From: CAZWUZ01 sp964637655 [NCBI: uncultured bacterium]
GTDB taxonomy: Bacteria > DAOPZR01
Reading direction: 5' to 3'
Length of the DNA stretch: 10,095 nt
Assembly: GCA_964637655.1 (NCBI GenBank)
Contig: CAZWUZ010000137.1
Location: 1-10,095 of the forward strand
A model generated the notes under the pieces. That model made no database searches. It worked only from the letters and a program-made list of their open reading frames with translations, and had not been told where the DNA came from. The translations under genes and the position numbers were made by a program. Shown here piece by piece: positions 1 through 7,122 of the stretch (the first letter of the stretch is position 1; each line of letters starts with the position of its first letter).

Positions 1-1808
1 TGCGCATCGTTGACCGTGATGGCGTCGCTGGAATGACGCAGCAGCTGCTGCAGGCGGTCCTCGCTGTGGCGCAGGGCGTCCTCGGCGGCGCGTCGCTCGC
101 TGATGTCGGTAGCGGAGGCAATGAGGTGGGTGATGGCGCCATGTTCGTCGCGCAGCGGGCGGAGCGAAAAGTCGATGGTCTGGCGCGCCCCGTCCGCGAT
201 GCGGAAATCCAGGTCAGCACGCTGCACCGTGCCGGTCGCCGCCGCGTGAACCATCGCCCGCACCCGGGCCGCGACCGCCGGATCATGCGTCCACCACGGG
301 CAGTCCCAGAACTTGCGCCCGACGACATCGAGTTCGGTCAGACCCGCCGCATCGAGCGGCGAACGGTTGACGGTAAGCACCGTGCCGTCGGTCTCGAGCA
401 GCGCGGCATAGGGCATCATGCCGTCGAGCACGCGGTGCAGGAAGCGCTGCTCCTCGCGCAGCAGCGCCTCGCTCATCTTGCGCGCGGTGATGTCGGTGGC
501 CATCCCCTCGATGAGGATGGCCTCCCCTTCCCGCCGCCGCCCGAGACTGCGGTCGCGCAGCCAGCGCCACTGTCCGTGCGCGTCGCGCACGCGGTACTCA
601 AGGTCGAAACTCCCCCCCTGCAGGAACCGCGTTATGGCCTCGTGCACGCGCGGCGCATCATCCGGATGGATGCTCTCCGCCCAGCGGTTGGGCTGCGCGA
701 GCAGCTGCTGCGGGGTGAGCCCGAAAACCGCCGTCACCCCGGCCGAGTAGTAGATGCCGCCGCGCTGTGAGTGATATATGTAGATGACATGCGGCAGCGC
801 CTCCACCAGCCGCCGGTAGCGGTCTTCGCTCTCGCGCAGTGCCCGCAACTGCTCCTCGCGCGCGGTAATGTCATGCCCGACCCAGAACACGCGGCGCGGA
901 TTATCGAGCGGCTGCGCGTCCCACATGATGCTGCGCCAGGTACCGTCGCGGTGGCGGTAGCGGTTGACAAAATCGCGCACCGGCTCGCCCCGCTCGAGTG
1001 CCGCCATCGCCTGCCGCGTATGCTCCACGTCGTCAGGATGCACGAATTCAAGGAACCGCTGCCCGGACAGGCGCTGCAGGTCGAAGCCGAGCGTCGCCTG
1101 CCAGGCGCGGTTGACCTGGTGGATGACCCCGTCGAACCCGGTGACGCTGAGCAGGTCGAGCGACAGGTCGAATTCCTGCTTCTGCTGTTCGAGTTGTCCC
1201 TGCAGGCGCTGATGGACGGTGCGGTAGGCCGCTGCCAGCCGGTCGAGTTCGTCCTGCGGCCCGGCTGCCGGCAGCGGGATACGCCCGGCACTAATGTCGT
1301 CGGTCAGGCGGCACAGCGGACGGAACAGCAGCAGGCGCAGCAGCAGTGCGTTGATGCCGACAACCAGCAGCAGGACCGCGGCATCAAATGCCAGAGCACG
1401 GCTTGCCCGCTGCCACGCATCAGCGCGCAGCATTTCTTCATCAGCGTATAACTGCAGCACTGCCCCCCCCGTAAGCGCGATGGCGTAGTGACGACAATCG
1501 CTGCCCGGCAGCCCGACGCTGATGGCGGGCTGACCGGGACGCAGCAGCATTGCCGCGGTCAGCGGCCGGTTATTGGTGATACCATGCAGGGCAAGAATCA
1601 GCAGGTCTTCATGCCCGCTTGTCAGGTGATGATTGAGTTCGCGCACGCGGGCCTGCCGCGCGCGCTGCAGGTGCTGTGCCAGCACCGCTTCCGCTTCGCG
1701 CAGTCCGGTATGGTAATCGATAGCAGCGAGCAACGCGAGCAACGCAAGCCCATAGGCAGCCAGCCAGACAGCAATGCGCCGGCCGATGCTGACGCGACTG
1801 CTGCTCAT
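1..1808 (-). CDS. Membrane-bound multi-PAS sensor, N-terminal 602 residues (3' end off the window)
   Basis: The frame is open from the ATG at 1808 to base 1 with no stop, so the C-terminus lies outside. Seen: a hydrophobic segment at residues 12-30, an extracytoplasmic stretch of about 107 residues (31-137, one Cys at 105), a second hydrophobic segment at 140-162, a HAMP-like linker (about 163-207, beginning FRPLCRLTDDISAG and containing DEL), then PAS domains at about 215-320, 330-444 and 455-572 and the start of a fourth at 582. The HPDD motifs (257-260, 381-384) and the linkers ending DIT.R or DIS.R are typical of PAS/PAC units; the third has WDCPWW at 501-506. By family logic the missing part should hold a HisKA/HATPase core, but a GGDEF/EAL end cannot be excluded. 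The start overlaps the upstream stop as ATGA and is preceded by AGGAAG seven bases away. Two poly-G runs lie within it. I do not recognise the extracytoplasmic domain. Confidence 0.9.
   Translation of the reverse strand, partial: MSSSRVSIGRRIAVWLAAYGLALLALLAAIDYHTGLREAEAVLAQHLQRARQARVRELNHHLTSGHEDLLILALHGITNNRPLTAAMLLRPGQPAISVGLPGSDCRHYAIALTGGAVLQLYADEEMLRADAWQRASRALAFDAAVLLLVVGINALLLRLLLFRPLCRLTDDISAGRIPLPAAGPQDELDRLAAAYRTVHQRLQGQLEQQKQEFDLSLDLLSVTGFDGVIHQVNRAWQATLGFDLQRLSGQRFLEFVHPDDVEHTRQAMAALERGEPVRDFVNRYRHRDGTWRSIMWDAQPLDNPRRVFWVGHDITAREEQLRALRESEDRYRRLVEALPHVIYIYHSQRGGIYYSAGVTAVFGLTPQQLLAQPNRWAESIHPDDAPRVHEAITRFLQGGSFDLEYRVRDAHGQWRWLRDRSLGRRREGEAILIEGMATDITARKMSEALLREEQRFLHRVLDGMMPYAALLETDGTVLTVNRSPLDAAGLTELDVVGRKFWDCPWWTHDPAVAARVRAMVHAAATGTVQRADLDFRIADGARQTIDFSLRPLRDEHGAITHLIASATDISERRAAEDALRHSEDRLQQLLRHSSDAITVNDA
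612..618. repeat. Homopolymer run of seven C (G7 in the coding strand)
   Basis: Seven identical bases fall in the second PAS domain of the membrane sensor, at CAG GGG GGG AGT (about residues 397-400). It is the second such run in the same gene. Confidence 0.9.
1463..1470. repeat. Homopolymer run of eight C (G8 in the coding strand)
   Basis: Eight identical bases fall in codons 112-115 of the membrane sensor (ACG GGG GGG GCA), in its extracytoplasmic domain. A gain or loss of one base here would put the rest of the protein out of frame. Confidence 0.9.
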
Positions 1809-4477
1809 CCCGCCGCTTCCTGCAGCAGGCGCGCGAGGTCATGCAGGTCGAACGGCTTGGGGAGCAGTTTCGCCCCGCCGCAGGCACGGTACTGCTGTTC
1901 GACCGTGCCGGCATCGAGCGCCCCGCTGATGACGATAATGCCCACCTGCGGCTTGCGGGCGCGGGCGCGCCGCGCCAGTTCCGGGCTGGTCGTCCCCGGG
2001 ATGTTGAAATCGAGGATGAGCAGGTCGTACTCCGTCTCCGCCAGCAGCGCGGCAGCGCTGTCGCCATCCGGCACGCAGTCGACCGTATGGCCGCGCTCGC
2101 GCAGCCATTCACCGACGGAGTGGAGGATGGCCTCCTCGTCGTCGACCAGCAGCAGGCGCAGCGGCCGCGCGGGTGCCATCGCCAGCGGTGTCGCCGGCGC
2201 GGCCACCGCGCTTTCGGCCGCGGTCGCCGGAAGCGCCACGGTAAACGTCGTCCCCGTATCCGGGTTGCTGTCTACGGTGATACGCCCGTGATGCGCCGCG
2301 ATAATGGCGGCGCTGACCGCCAGCCCGAGCCCGGTGCCATGCCGTCCCTGCGTCGCACCGCTCTTGGTGGTGAAAAACGGGGTGAAGAGCCGGGTTTTCA
2401 CGGTCTCGCTCATCCCGCTGCCGTCGTCGGCCACCGTCACCACCGCCATCCCGTCCGTGCGCTGCACCGTCAGGCGCAGCGTGCCGCGCCCGTGCCCGTG
2501 CATCGCCTCGCGCGCATTGAGGATGAGGTTGAGAAAAACCTGCTGCAACTGCCCCGCGTCCGCCGCCAGCGGCGCGTCATCGGCATAGTCGCGCACGACG
2601 CTGATATTCTCGACCGCCAGCGCCTTTGCCTGCAGGCGCACGCACTCGTCGAGCACCTGCCCGAGCCGCACCGGCACGGGGCGCGGCGGGCGCGGACGCG
2701 AGAATGAGAGCATGTCGCGCACGATGTCCGCACCGCGGCGCGTCTGTTCCTCGACCGTGCGCAGCACCCGCTCACATTCGGGGAGTGCCCGTTCATGCTC
2801 GTGCGCGAGGAGCAGCTGCGCGTTGGTGCGGATAATGGCCAGCACATTGTTGAACTCGTGCGCGATACCCGCCGCCAGCTGCCCGACCGCCGACAGTTTC
2901 GCCGCCTGTACCAGCTGTTCCTGCAGCTGATGTTCGCGGGTGACGTCGCGCAGCAGCGCCACCGCGTAGCGCCCGCCCGCAGCGGTGCGGAAGGCGGCAA
3001 ACATTCCCGCCGCACGCCCCGCCTCACCGCGCAGCAGCAGCGGTTCGGGCGACCCGCCCGCCAGCACGCGTTCCCGTGCCGCCGCCGGCAGCGCGCCGTC
3101 GAGCAGCGCCGCAGCACTCCGTTCGCCCGCCAGCCGTTGCCCCAGCAGGCGTTCCCCTTCCGCGTTCACCGTCTGCAGCGCGCCATCCGCGGCAAAGAGC
3201 AGCAGCCCGATGCCGGCATGCTCGACCAGCAGGCGGTAGCGCTCCTCGCTCTCCGCGAGCTGCGCATGGATCCACTTGAGTTCGGTGATATCGGTGAAGG
3301 CGGCGATGCACCCGCCCGTTTCGGGGAGCGGGTTGACCCGCAGCAGCACGGGGAGCGGCACCCCGTAGGGAACATGCAGCTGCGTCTCGCCAAGCCACCC
3401 TTCCCCCTCGCGCAGGCGGCGGCTGACCACTTCATGCGTGGCAGGGTCGGCGAACAGCCCGGCAAAACGGAGCGACTGTTCCGGCTGCTCCGCCCCGGTC
3501 AGACAGCGGCAGGCGGCGTTGGCATAGAGAATCTCGCCGTCGCGACCGGTGATGAGCACCGCATCGCCGGCATGGTCGAGCGCGGCCCCGATGCGGCGCA
3601 GCTGCACCGCGGTCTGCTCGCGCTCGGTAACATCGCGGATGATGCCCAGCGTGCCGCAGAACACCTTGTCGGGATCGCTCACCTCGCCGAAGAACTCGCC
3701 GCAGGCGCTGACTTCGCCCCAGACGGGCGACTCGTCCGCGCCCGGCGCCGCGCGGCGCTGCAGGCGCACGCGCAGGTGGCGGGTCATGCGCTCGCCGGTG
3801 CGCCGCTCGTCAAACAGCCGCGGCGCCTGCTCGCCCAGTGCTTTTCCCGCGACGGCCGGGAGCACCAGTTCGCGGCAGCAGGTCGCGGCATCGTCGGGAT
3901 GCAGCAGGATGCGGAAATGGCGCCCGAGCAGTTCCTCCGGCCGCCACCCGAGCTGTGCCACCGCGCGATTGACAAAGAGGATCATCCCGTCGGCATCGAG
4001 CCGGTAGATGATGTCGGGCACCGTGTCGACCAGCGTGCGGTACTCGTCTTCGCGCCGCCGCAGCCGGCCCTCCATCGTCTGCAGCCGCGCCGCGTCCGTA
4101 TGCCGCGCCGCCGCCGCCGCCAGTGCGCGCGCGATGGCCGGCAGCAGCCGCGCCGGGCGGTCCTTGAGGATGAAATCGTCCGCTCCCGCGCGCATCACCG
4201 CGACCGCCTGCTCCTCGCCGATCTGTCCCGAAACGATGATGACCGGCACGTGCGGCAGCGCGGCCCGCACCTGCTGCAGCGCCGCCATCCCGCCGAACCC
4301 CGGCAGGGTATAATCGGCAATGACCAGATCGCACGGCTCGCGCAGCGCCGCGTCGAGCGCAGCCGCGTCGGCCACGCGCACGGCCGCCAGGTCATAGCCC
4401 GCCTTGCGCAGCTCGCGCGTCAGCAGCAGGTAGTCGTCCTCGTTGTCCTCGACGACAATCAGGCGCAGCGGCGGCAT
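1805..4477 (-). CDS. Hybrid sensor histidine kinase, REC-PAS-PAS-PAS-HisKA-HATPase-REC
   Basis: A soluble 890-residue hybrid kinase with no transmembrane segment or signal peptide. The N-terminal receiver (4-118) has the acidic pair E10/D11, phospho-acceptor D55 in IADYTLPG, S83 and K105. Three PAS domains follow at about 143-286, 292-401 and 407-515. The transmitter has its H-box at AGIAHEFNN (H540), the N-box LNLILNAREAM (N654), G1 DDGSGM (685-689), the F-box LFTPFFTTK and G2 HGTGLGL (713-719); this HEFNN type is that of NtrB-like kinases. A proline/alanine-rich linker (about 750-770) leads to a second receiver (772-888) with D779/D780, D823 in LILDFNIPG, S851 and K874. It is expected to autophosphorylate on H540 and pass the phosphate to D823; the first receiver may instead take input from another kinase, such as those encoded upstream. 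It starts 2 bases after the receiver gene and its stop overlaps the next start. Confidence 0.95.
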   Translation of the reverse strand: MPPLRLIVVEDNEDDYLLLTRELRKAGYDLAAVRVADAAALDAALREPCDLVIADYTLPGFGGMAALQQVRAALPHVPVIIVSGQIGEEQAVAVMRAGADDFILKDRPARLLPAIARALAAAAARHTDAARLQTMEGRLRRREDEYRTLVDTVPDIIYRLDADGMILFVNRAVAQLGWRPEELLGRHFRILLHPDDAATCCRELVLPAVAGKALGEQAPRLFDERRTGERMTRHLRVRLQRRAAPGADESPVWGEVSACGEFFGEVSDPDKVFCGTLGIIRDVTEREQTAVQLRRIGAALDHAGDAVLITGRDGEILYANAACRCLTGAEQPEQSLRFAGLFADPATHEVVSRRLREGEGWLGETQLHVPYGVPLPVLLRVNPLPETGGCIAAFTDITELKWIHAQLAESEERYRLLVEHAGIGLLLFAADGALQTVNAEGERLLGQRLAGERSAAALLDGALPAAARERVLAGGSPEPLLLRGEAGRAAGMFAAFRTAAGGRYAVALLRDVTREHQLQEQLVQAAKLSAVGQLAAGIAHEFNNVLAIIRTNAQLLLAHEHERALPECERVLRTVEEQTRRGADIVRDMLSFSRPRPPRPVPVRLGQVLDECVRLQAKALAVENISVVRDYADDAPLAADAGQLQQVFLNLILNAREAMHGHGRGTLRLTVQRTDGMAVVTVADDGSGMSETVKTRLFTPFFTTKSGATQGRHGTGLGLAVSAAIIAAHHGRITVDSNPDTGTTFTVALPATAAESAVAAPATPLAMAPARPLRLLLVDDEEAILHSVGEWLRERGHTVDCVPDGDSAAALLAETEYDLLILDFNIPGTTSPELARRARARKPQVGIIVISGALDAGTVEQQYRACGGAKLLPKPFDLHDLARLLQEAAG
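1816..1821 (-). promoter_or_regulatory. Ribosome binding site of the membrane sensor
   Basis: The minus strand reads AGGAAG seven bases before the ATG at 1808, inside the last codons of the hybrid kinase. With the ATGA overlap of stop and start it fixes the start of the membrane sensor and points to translational coupling. Confidence 0.7.
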
Positions 4478-4479
4478 CG

Positions 4480-4902
4480 TCAGTGGCCTCCCGGCGGGGT
4501 ATTGAGCAGCAGCCAGTACTGGTGCAGCTGCTGCACCGCGGCGCAGAACTGCTCCGAATCGACCGGCTTGCGGATGTAGCTGTTCGTCCCCAGCCGGTAC
4601 CCCTCGATGATATCGCGCTGCTCGTTCGAGGTGGTGAAGATGACCACCGGGAGCAGGCGCAGGTGTTCGTCAGCGCGCACCTGCCGCAGCACTTCGAGCC
4701 CGTCGATTTTCGGCAGTTTCAGGTCGAGCAGCACCAGTTGCGGCAGCGTGGCGCAGTCGCGCAGCATGGCGAGCGCCTCCTCGCCGTCGCGGGCCACGGT
4801 AACCGGATTGGCGATGCGCCCCTGGCGCAACGCCCTGATGGTCAGTTCGGCATCGTCGGGATTGTCCTCGACGAGCAGCAGGTACGCTTCCGTGGTCTGC
4901 AT
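4480..4902 (-). CDS. Stand-alone receiver protein, Rcp1-like response regulator
   Basis: A 140-residue cytoplasmic single-domain response regulator with no output domain. The receiver signature is complete: E12/D13 for the metal site, phospho-acceptor D60 in VLLDLKLPKIDG, T90 in IFTTS and K112 in IRKPVD. The C-terminal motif QYWLLLN followed by TPP is characteristic of the Rcp1 group, the partners of Cph1-type phytochrome kinases, and this family often acts as a phosphate carrier or by protein contact rather than on DNA. It lies directly downstream of a kinase whose core is of the Cph1 type (HDLRAPL), which makes that kinase the first candidate partner; this is inference. The ATG at 4902 has the best ribosome binding site in the window, and the stop lies 2 bases before the hybrid kinase start. 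It is not a transcription factor on the evidence here. Confidence 0.95.
   Translation of the reverse strand: MQTTEAYLLLVEDNPDDAELTIRALRQGRIANPVTVARDGEEALAMLRDCATLPQLVLLDLKLPKIDGLEVLRQVRADEHLRLLPVVIFTTSNEQRDIIEGYRLGTNSYIRKPVDSEQFCAAVQQLHQYWLLLNTPPGGH
4487..4492 (-). promoter_or_regulatory. Ribosome binding site of the hybrid kinase
   Basis: The minus strand reads GGGAGG nine bases before the ATG at 4477. It lies inside the last codons of the receiver gene, whose TGA is only 2 bases from the start, so re-initiation by the same ribosomes is likely. It supports 4477 as the start. Confidence 0.75.
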
Positions 4903-4909
4903 ATCCTCT

Positions 4910-4914
4910 CCTCC
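4910..4914 (-). promoter_or_regulatory. Strong ribosome binding site of the receiver gene
   Basis: The minus strand reads GGAGG seven bases before the ATG at 4902, inside the 18-base gap that follows the upstream kinase. It is the best Shine-Dalgarno match in the window and suggests that the small receiver is made in larger amounts than the kinases around it, as is usual for receiver proteins. The amount is inference; the motif is seen. Confidence 0.85.
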
Positions 4915-4920
4915 GTTTTC

Positions 4921-7122
4921 TCAGCCAAGTGTAAAGGTGAATGCCGCGCCCGTGCCGGGCGCCCCCGTCGCGGTGATTTCTCCGCCGTGCCGGTGGACAA
5001 TGCGCTGCGCCACCGGCAGTCCGATGCCCGTACCGGGGAATTCATCGTCGCGATGCAGGCGCTGGAACGGCTGGAACAGCTTTTCCGCGTAGCGCGGGTC
5101 GTAGCCGGCACCGTTGTCCGCCACCGTGTAGCGCACCGTCCCGTGGTCGGCATCCGCGGTGAACGTGATGCGCGCCGCCGCCGTGCGTCCCGTGAACTTC
5201 CACGCGTTGTCAAGCAGGTTCTGCAGCAGCAACCGGAGCAGGCGGGGGTCACCCTGCGCCTGCAGGCCGTCAGTAAGTTCCACGGTCACCACGCGCTCCG
5301 GCTGCGCCGCCTGCAGTTCGCGCACCACCTCATGCGCCAGCGCGCTCAGGTCGACCGTCTCCTGGCGCAGTTCATGGCGCGCCACCCGCGACAGGTCGAG
5401 CAGGTCGTCGATAATGCGCCCGAGGCGCTGCGCCCCGCTGCGGATACGCGCGAGGTAGTGCTGCGCCTCCGCCGGCAGGGCCGCCGCGTGGTCCTCGCTC
5501 AGCGCCTGCCCGTAGCCGTCGATAGCGCGCAGCGGCGCGCGCAGGTCATGCGCCACGGAATAGGCGAAGGCCTCGAGTTCGCGGTTGACGCGCGCCAGTT
5601 CCGCAGTGCGCACCGTCACCATCTCCTCGAGATGGTCGCGGTAGCGCGCCACTTCCGTCTCGGCCGCTGTCCGCTCGCTGACATCGCGGATGAAGGCGAC
5701 CGCGAGATTCTGTCCGCCGTCGGCAACCACGGTCAGCGACACTTCCACCGGCACCGGGTCGCCCGCCGCCGGCCTGGCCTGCACGCCGGTTGCCAGCCCG
5801 CCACCGGCCGTCACCGCGGCGGCCAGTGCCGGCAGTGCCGTTGGGTCGAACCACGTCCGCCAGCTGCTGCCGCACAGTGCCCCGGCCGGTGTGCGCAGCA
5901 GCAGCGCCGCCCGCGGGTTGGCGGCAACCACCGTGTCGTCCGCCGTGCCGAAGAGCAGCACCGCGTCGCGCGCCGTTTCGATGATACGCCGGTAGCGTTC
6001 TTCGGAACGGCGCACCCGCTCCTCCGCCTCGCGCGTCGCGGTGATGTCCTGCGTGACGGAGAGCACCCCGGTGATGGTGCCGGTTCCGTCGCGGTACGGG
6101 ACTTTCTCGATGTAGACCCAGCGGGTGCGTCCCTGCCACTGCTGCTCCTCGACGACTGTCAGCGGTTCGCCGCCCTGCAGCACCTGCGCATCCTGCGCCT
6201 GCGCGCGCGCGGCGCGCTCGGGCATCAGTTCGGCAAAGGTACGTCCCTGCATCTGCGCCGGGGTCATCCCGTGCAGCGCCGCCGCCGCGGCATTGCAGTG
6301 CAGCAGCACCCCCGCGCGGTCCTTGAGCCAGACCCCGACCGGGATGCGCGCGAGAATGGCCTCCGTCTCCCGCTGCAGCGCGGCCACCTGCTCGCGCGCC
6401 GTGTGCAGGTCGGTGACATCATCGAAACTCTCGATGCCGCCGCACACCGCGCCCTGCGCGTCGCGCAGCACATCGACATTCTTGCTGATCTTCCGCTGCT
6501 GCCCGTCGCGCGTGCGGATACGGCACTGCCGCCCGTGTATCGGTTTGGGGACCCCGTCGTCAAACAGACCGCAGCCGTCGCGGCAGGGTTGCTCCGCGAA
6601 GAGCGTGCAGGGCTGCCCGAGCATCTCCGCCGCGGCAAACCCGGTGATTTCCTCCGCGCGGCGGTTCCACGAGGTGATGCGCTTCTCCCGGTCGACCGTA
6701 AAGACCGCGCTCGGGACGATCTGCCGCAGGTGCTCGAGTTCCTCGCGCGTCCGCGCCGCCGCCTGCGCCGCGCTCTCGTCACGCACCACCGCCACCACGT
6801 CGCCACTGTCGAGCGGGTGCAGATCGGCAACGAACGGCATGTCACCTGCCGGCATGGGGAGGGTATAGGCGATACGCACCGCCGTGCGATGCGCCCGCGC
6901 CCGCTGCAGCCCGTCAGTCAGCAGCGCCGCCGTATCGCGCGGCAGTACCTCGTCGAGACGCCGGTTGAGAAAGAGTTCCGGGGCCACGTAGAGGCGGCTG
7001 CTGCGGCCAGCAGCGTAGCTGCGGATGATATTCTGCGCATCGACCCGGAAATAGATGTCGGGAATGACCGCGAGGATGGCTTCGAGTTCCGCCGCGCTGG
7101 CCGCGCCCCGCTGCTCAGCCAT
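4921..7122 (-). CDS. Soluble PAS4 sensor histidine kinase with phytochrome-type core
   Basis: A 733-residue cytoplasmic kinase. Four PAS domains are seen at about 11-118, 125-240, 249-366 and 373-487, joined by the usual short helical linkers (for example SEERYRRI at 373-380). A coiled-coil-like stretch (about 487-515, ending RVNRELEAFAYS) leads to the H-box VAHDLRAPLRAIDGY with H525, the N-box QNLLDNAWKF (N635, N639), G1 DNGAG (669-673), the F-box LFQPFQRLH and G2 GTGIGL (697-702). HDLRAPL with DNAWKF and FQRLH is the pattern of Cph1/bacteriophytochrome-like transmitters, but no bilin-binding GAF or PHY domain is present. The second PAS is unusually rich in cysteine. I chose the ATG at 7122 over the upstream in-frame ATG at 7326: the extra 68 residues would be low-complexity R/S/A sequence lying inside the upstream gene, while homology-like PAS sequence begins right after 7122. 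It overlaps the upstream stop by 8 bases. Confidence 0.93.
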   Translation of the reverse strand: MAEQRGAASAAELEAILAVIPDIYFRVDAQNIIRSYAAGRSSRLYVAPELFLNRRLDEVLPRDTAALLTDGLQRARAHRTAVRIAYTLPMPAGDMPFVADLHPLDSGDVVAVVRDESAAQAAARTREELEHLRQIVPSAVFTVDREKRITSWNRRAEEITGFAAAEMLGQPCTLFAEQPCRDGCGLFDDGVPKPIHGRQCRIRTRDGQQRKISKNVDVLRDAQGAVCGGIESFDDVTDLHTAREQVAALQRETEAILARIPVGVWLKDRAGVLLHCNAAAAALHGMTPAQMQGRTFAELMPERAARAQAQDAQVLQGGEPLTVVEEQQWQGRTRWVYIEKVPYRDGTGTITGVLSVTQDITATREAEERVRRSEERYRRIIETARDAVLLFGTADDTVVAANPRAALLLRTPAGALCGSSWRTWFDPTALPALAAAVTAGGGLATGVQARPAAGDPVPVEVSLTVVADGGQNLAVAFIRDVSERTAAETEVARYRDHLEEMVTVRTAELARVNRELEAFAYSVAHDLRAPLRAIDGYGQALSEDHAAALPAEAQHYLARIRSGAQRLGRIIDDLLDLSRVARHELRQETVDLSALAHEVVRELQAAQPERVVTVELTDGLQAQGDPRLLRLLLQNLLDNAWKFTGRTAAARITFTADADHGTVRYTVADNGAGYDPRYAEKLFQPFQRLHRDDEFPGTGIGLPVAQRIVHRHGGEITATGAPGTGAAFTFTLG

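Noticed and set aside
734-1291. Minus-strand open frame of 185 codons
   Set aside because: It is in a different frame from the real PAS sequence in the same stretch and is a serine/arginine-rich shadow without domain features.
33-1451. Plus-strand open frames at 33-770 and 771-1451
   Set aside because: They lie opposite the membrane sensor, whose minus-strand frame is open from 1808 to base 1 with three clear PAS domains.
2795-4579. Open reading frame of 594 codons on the plus strand
   Set aside because: Antisense to the hybrid kinase; composition is arginine, glutamine and histidine rich and no motif is seen.
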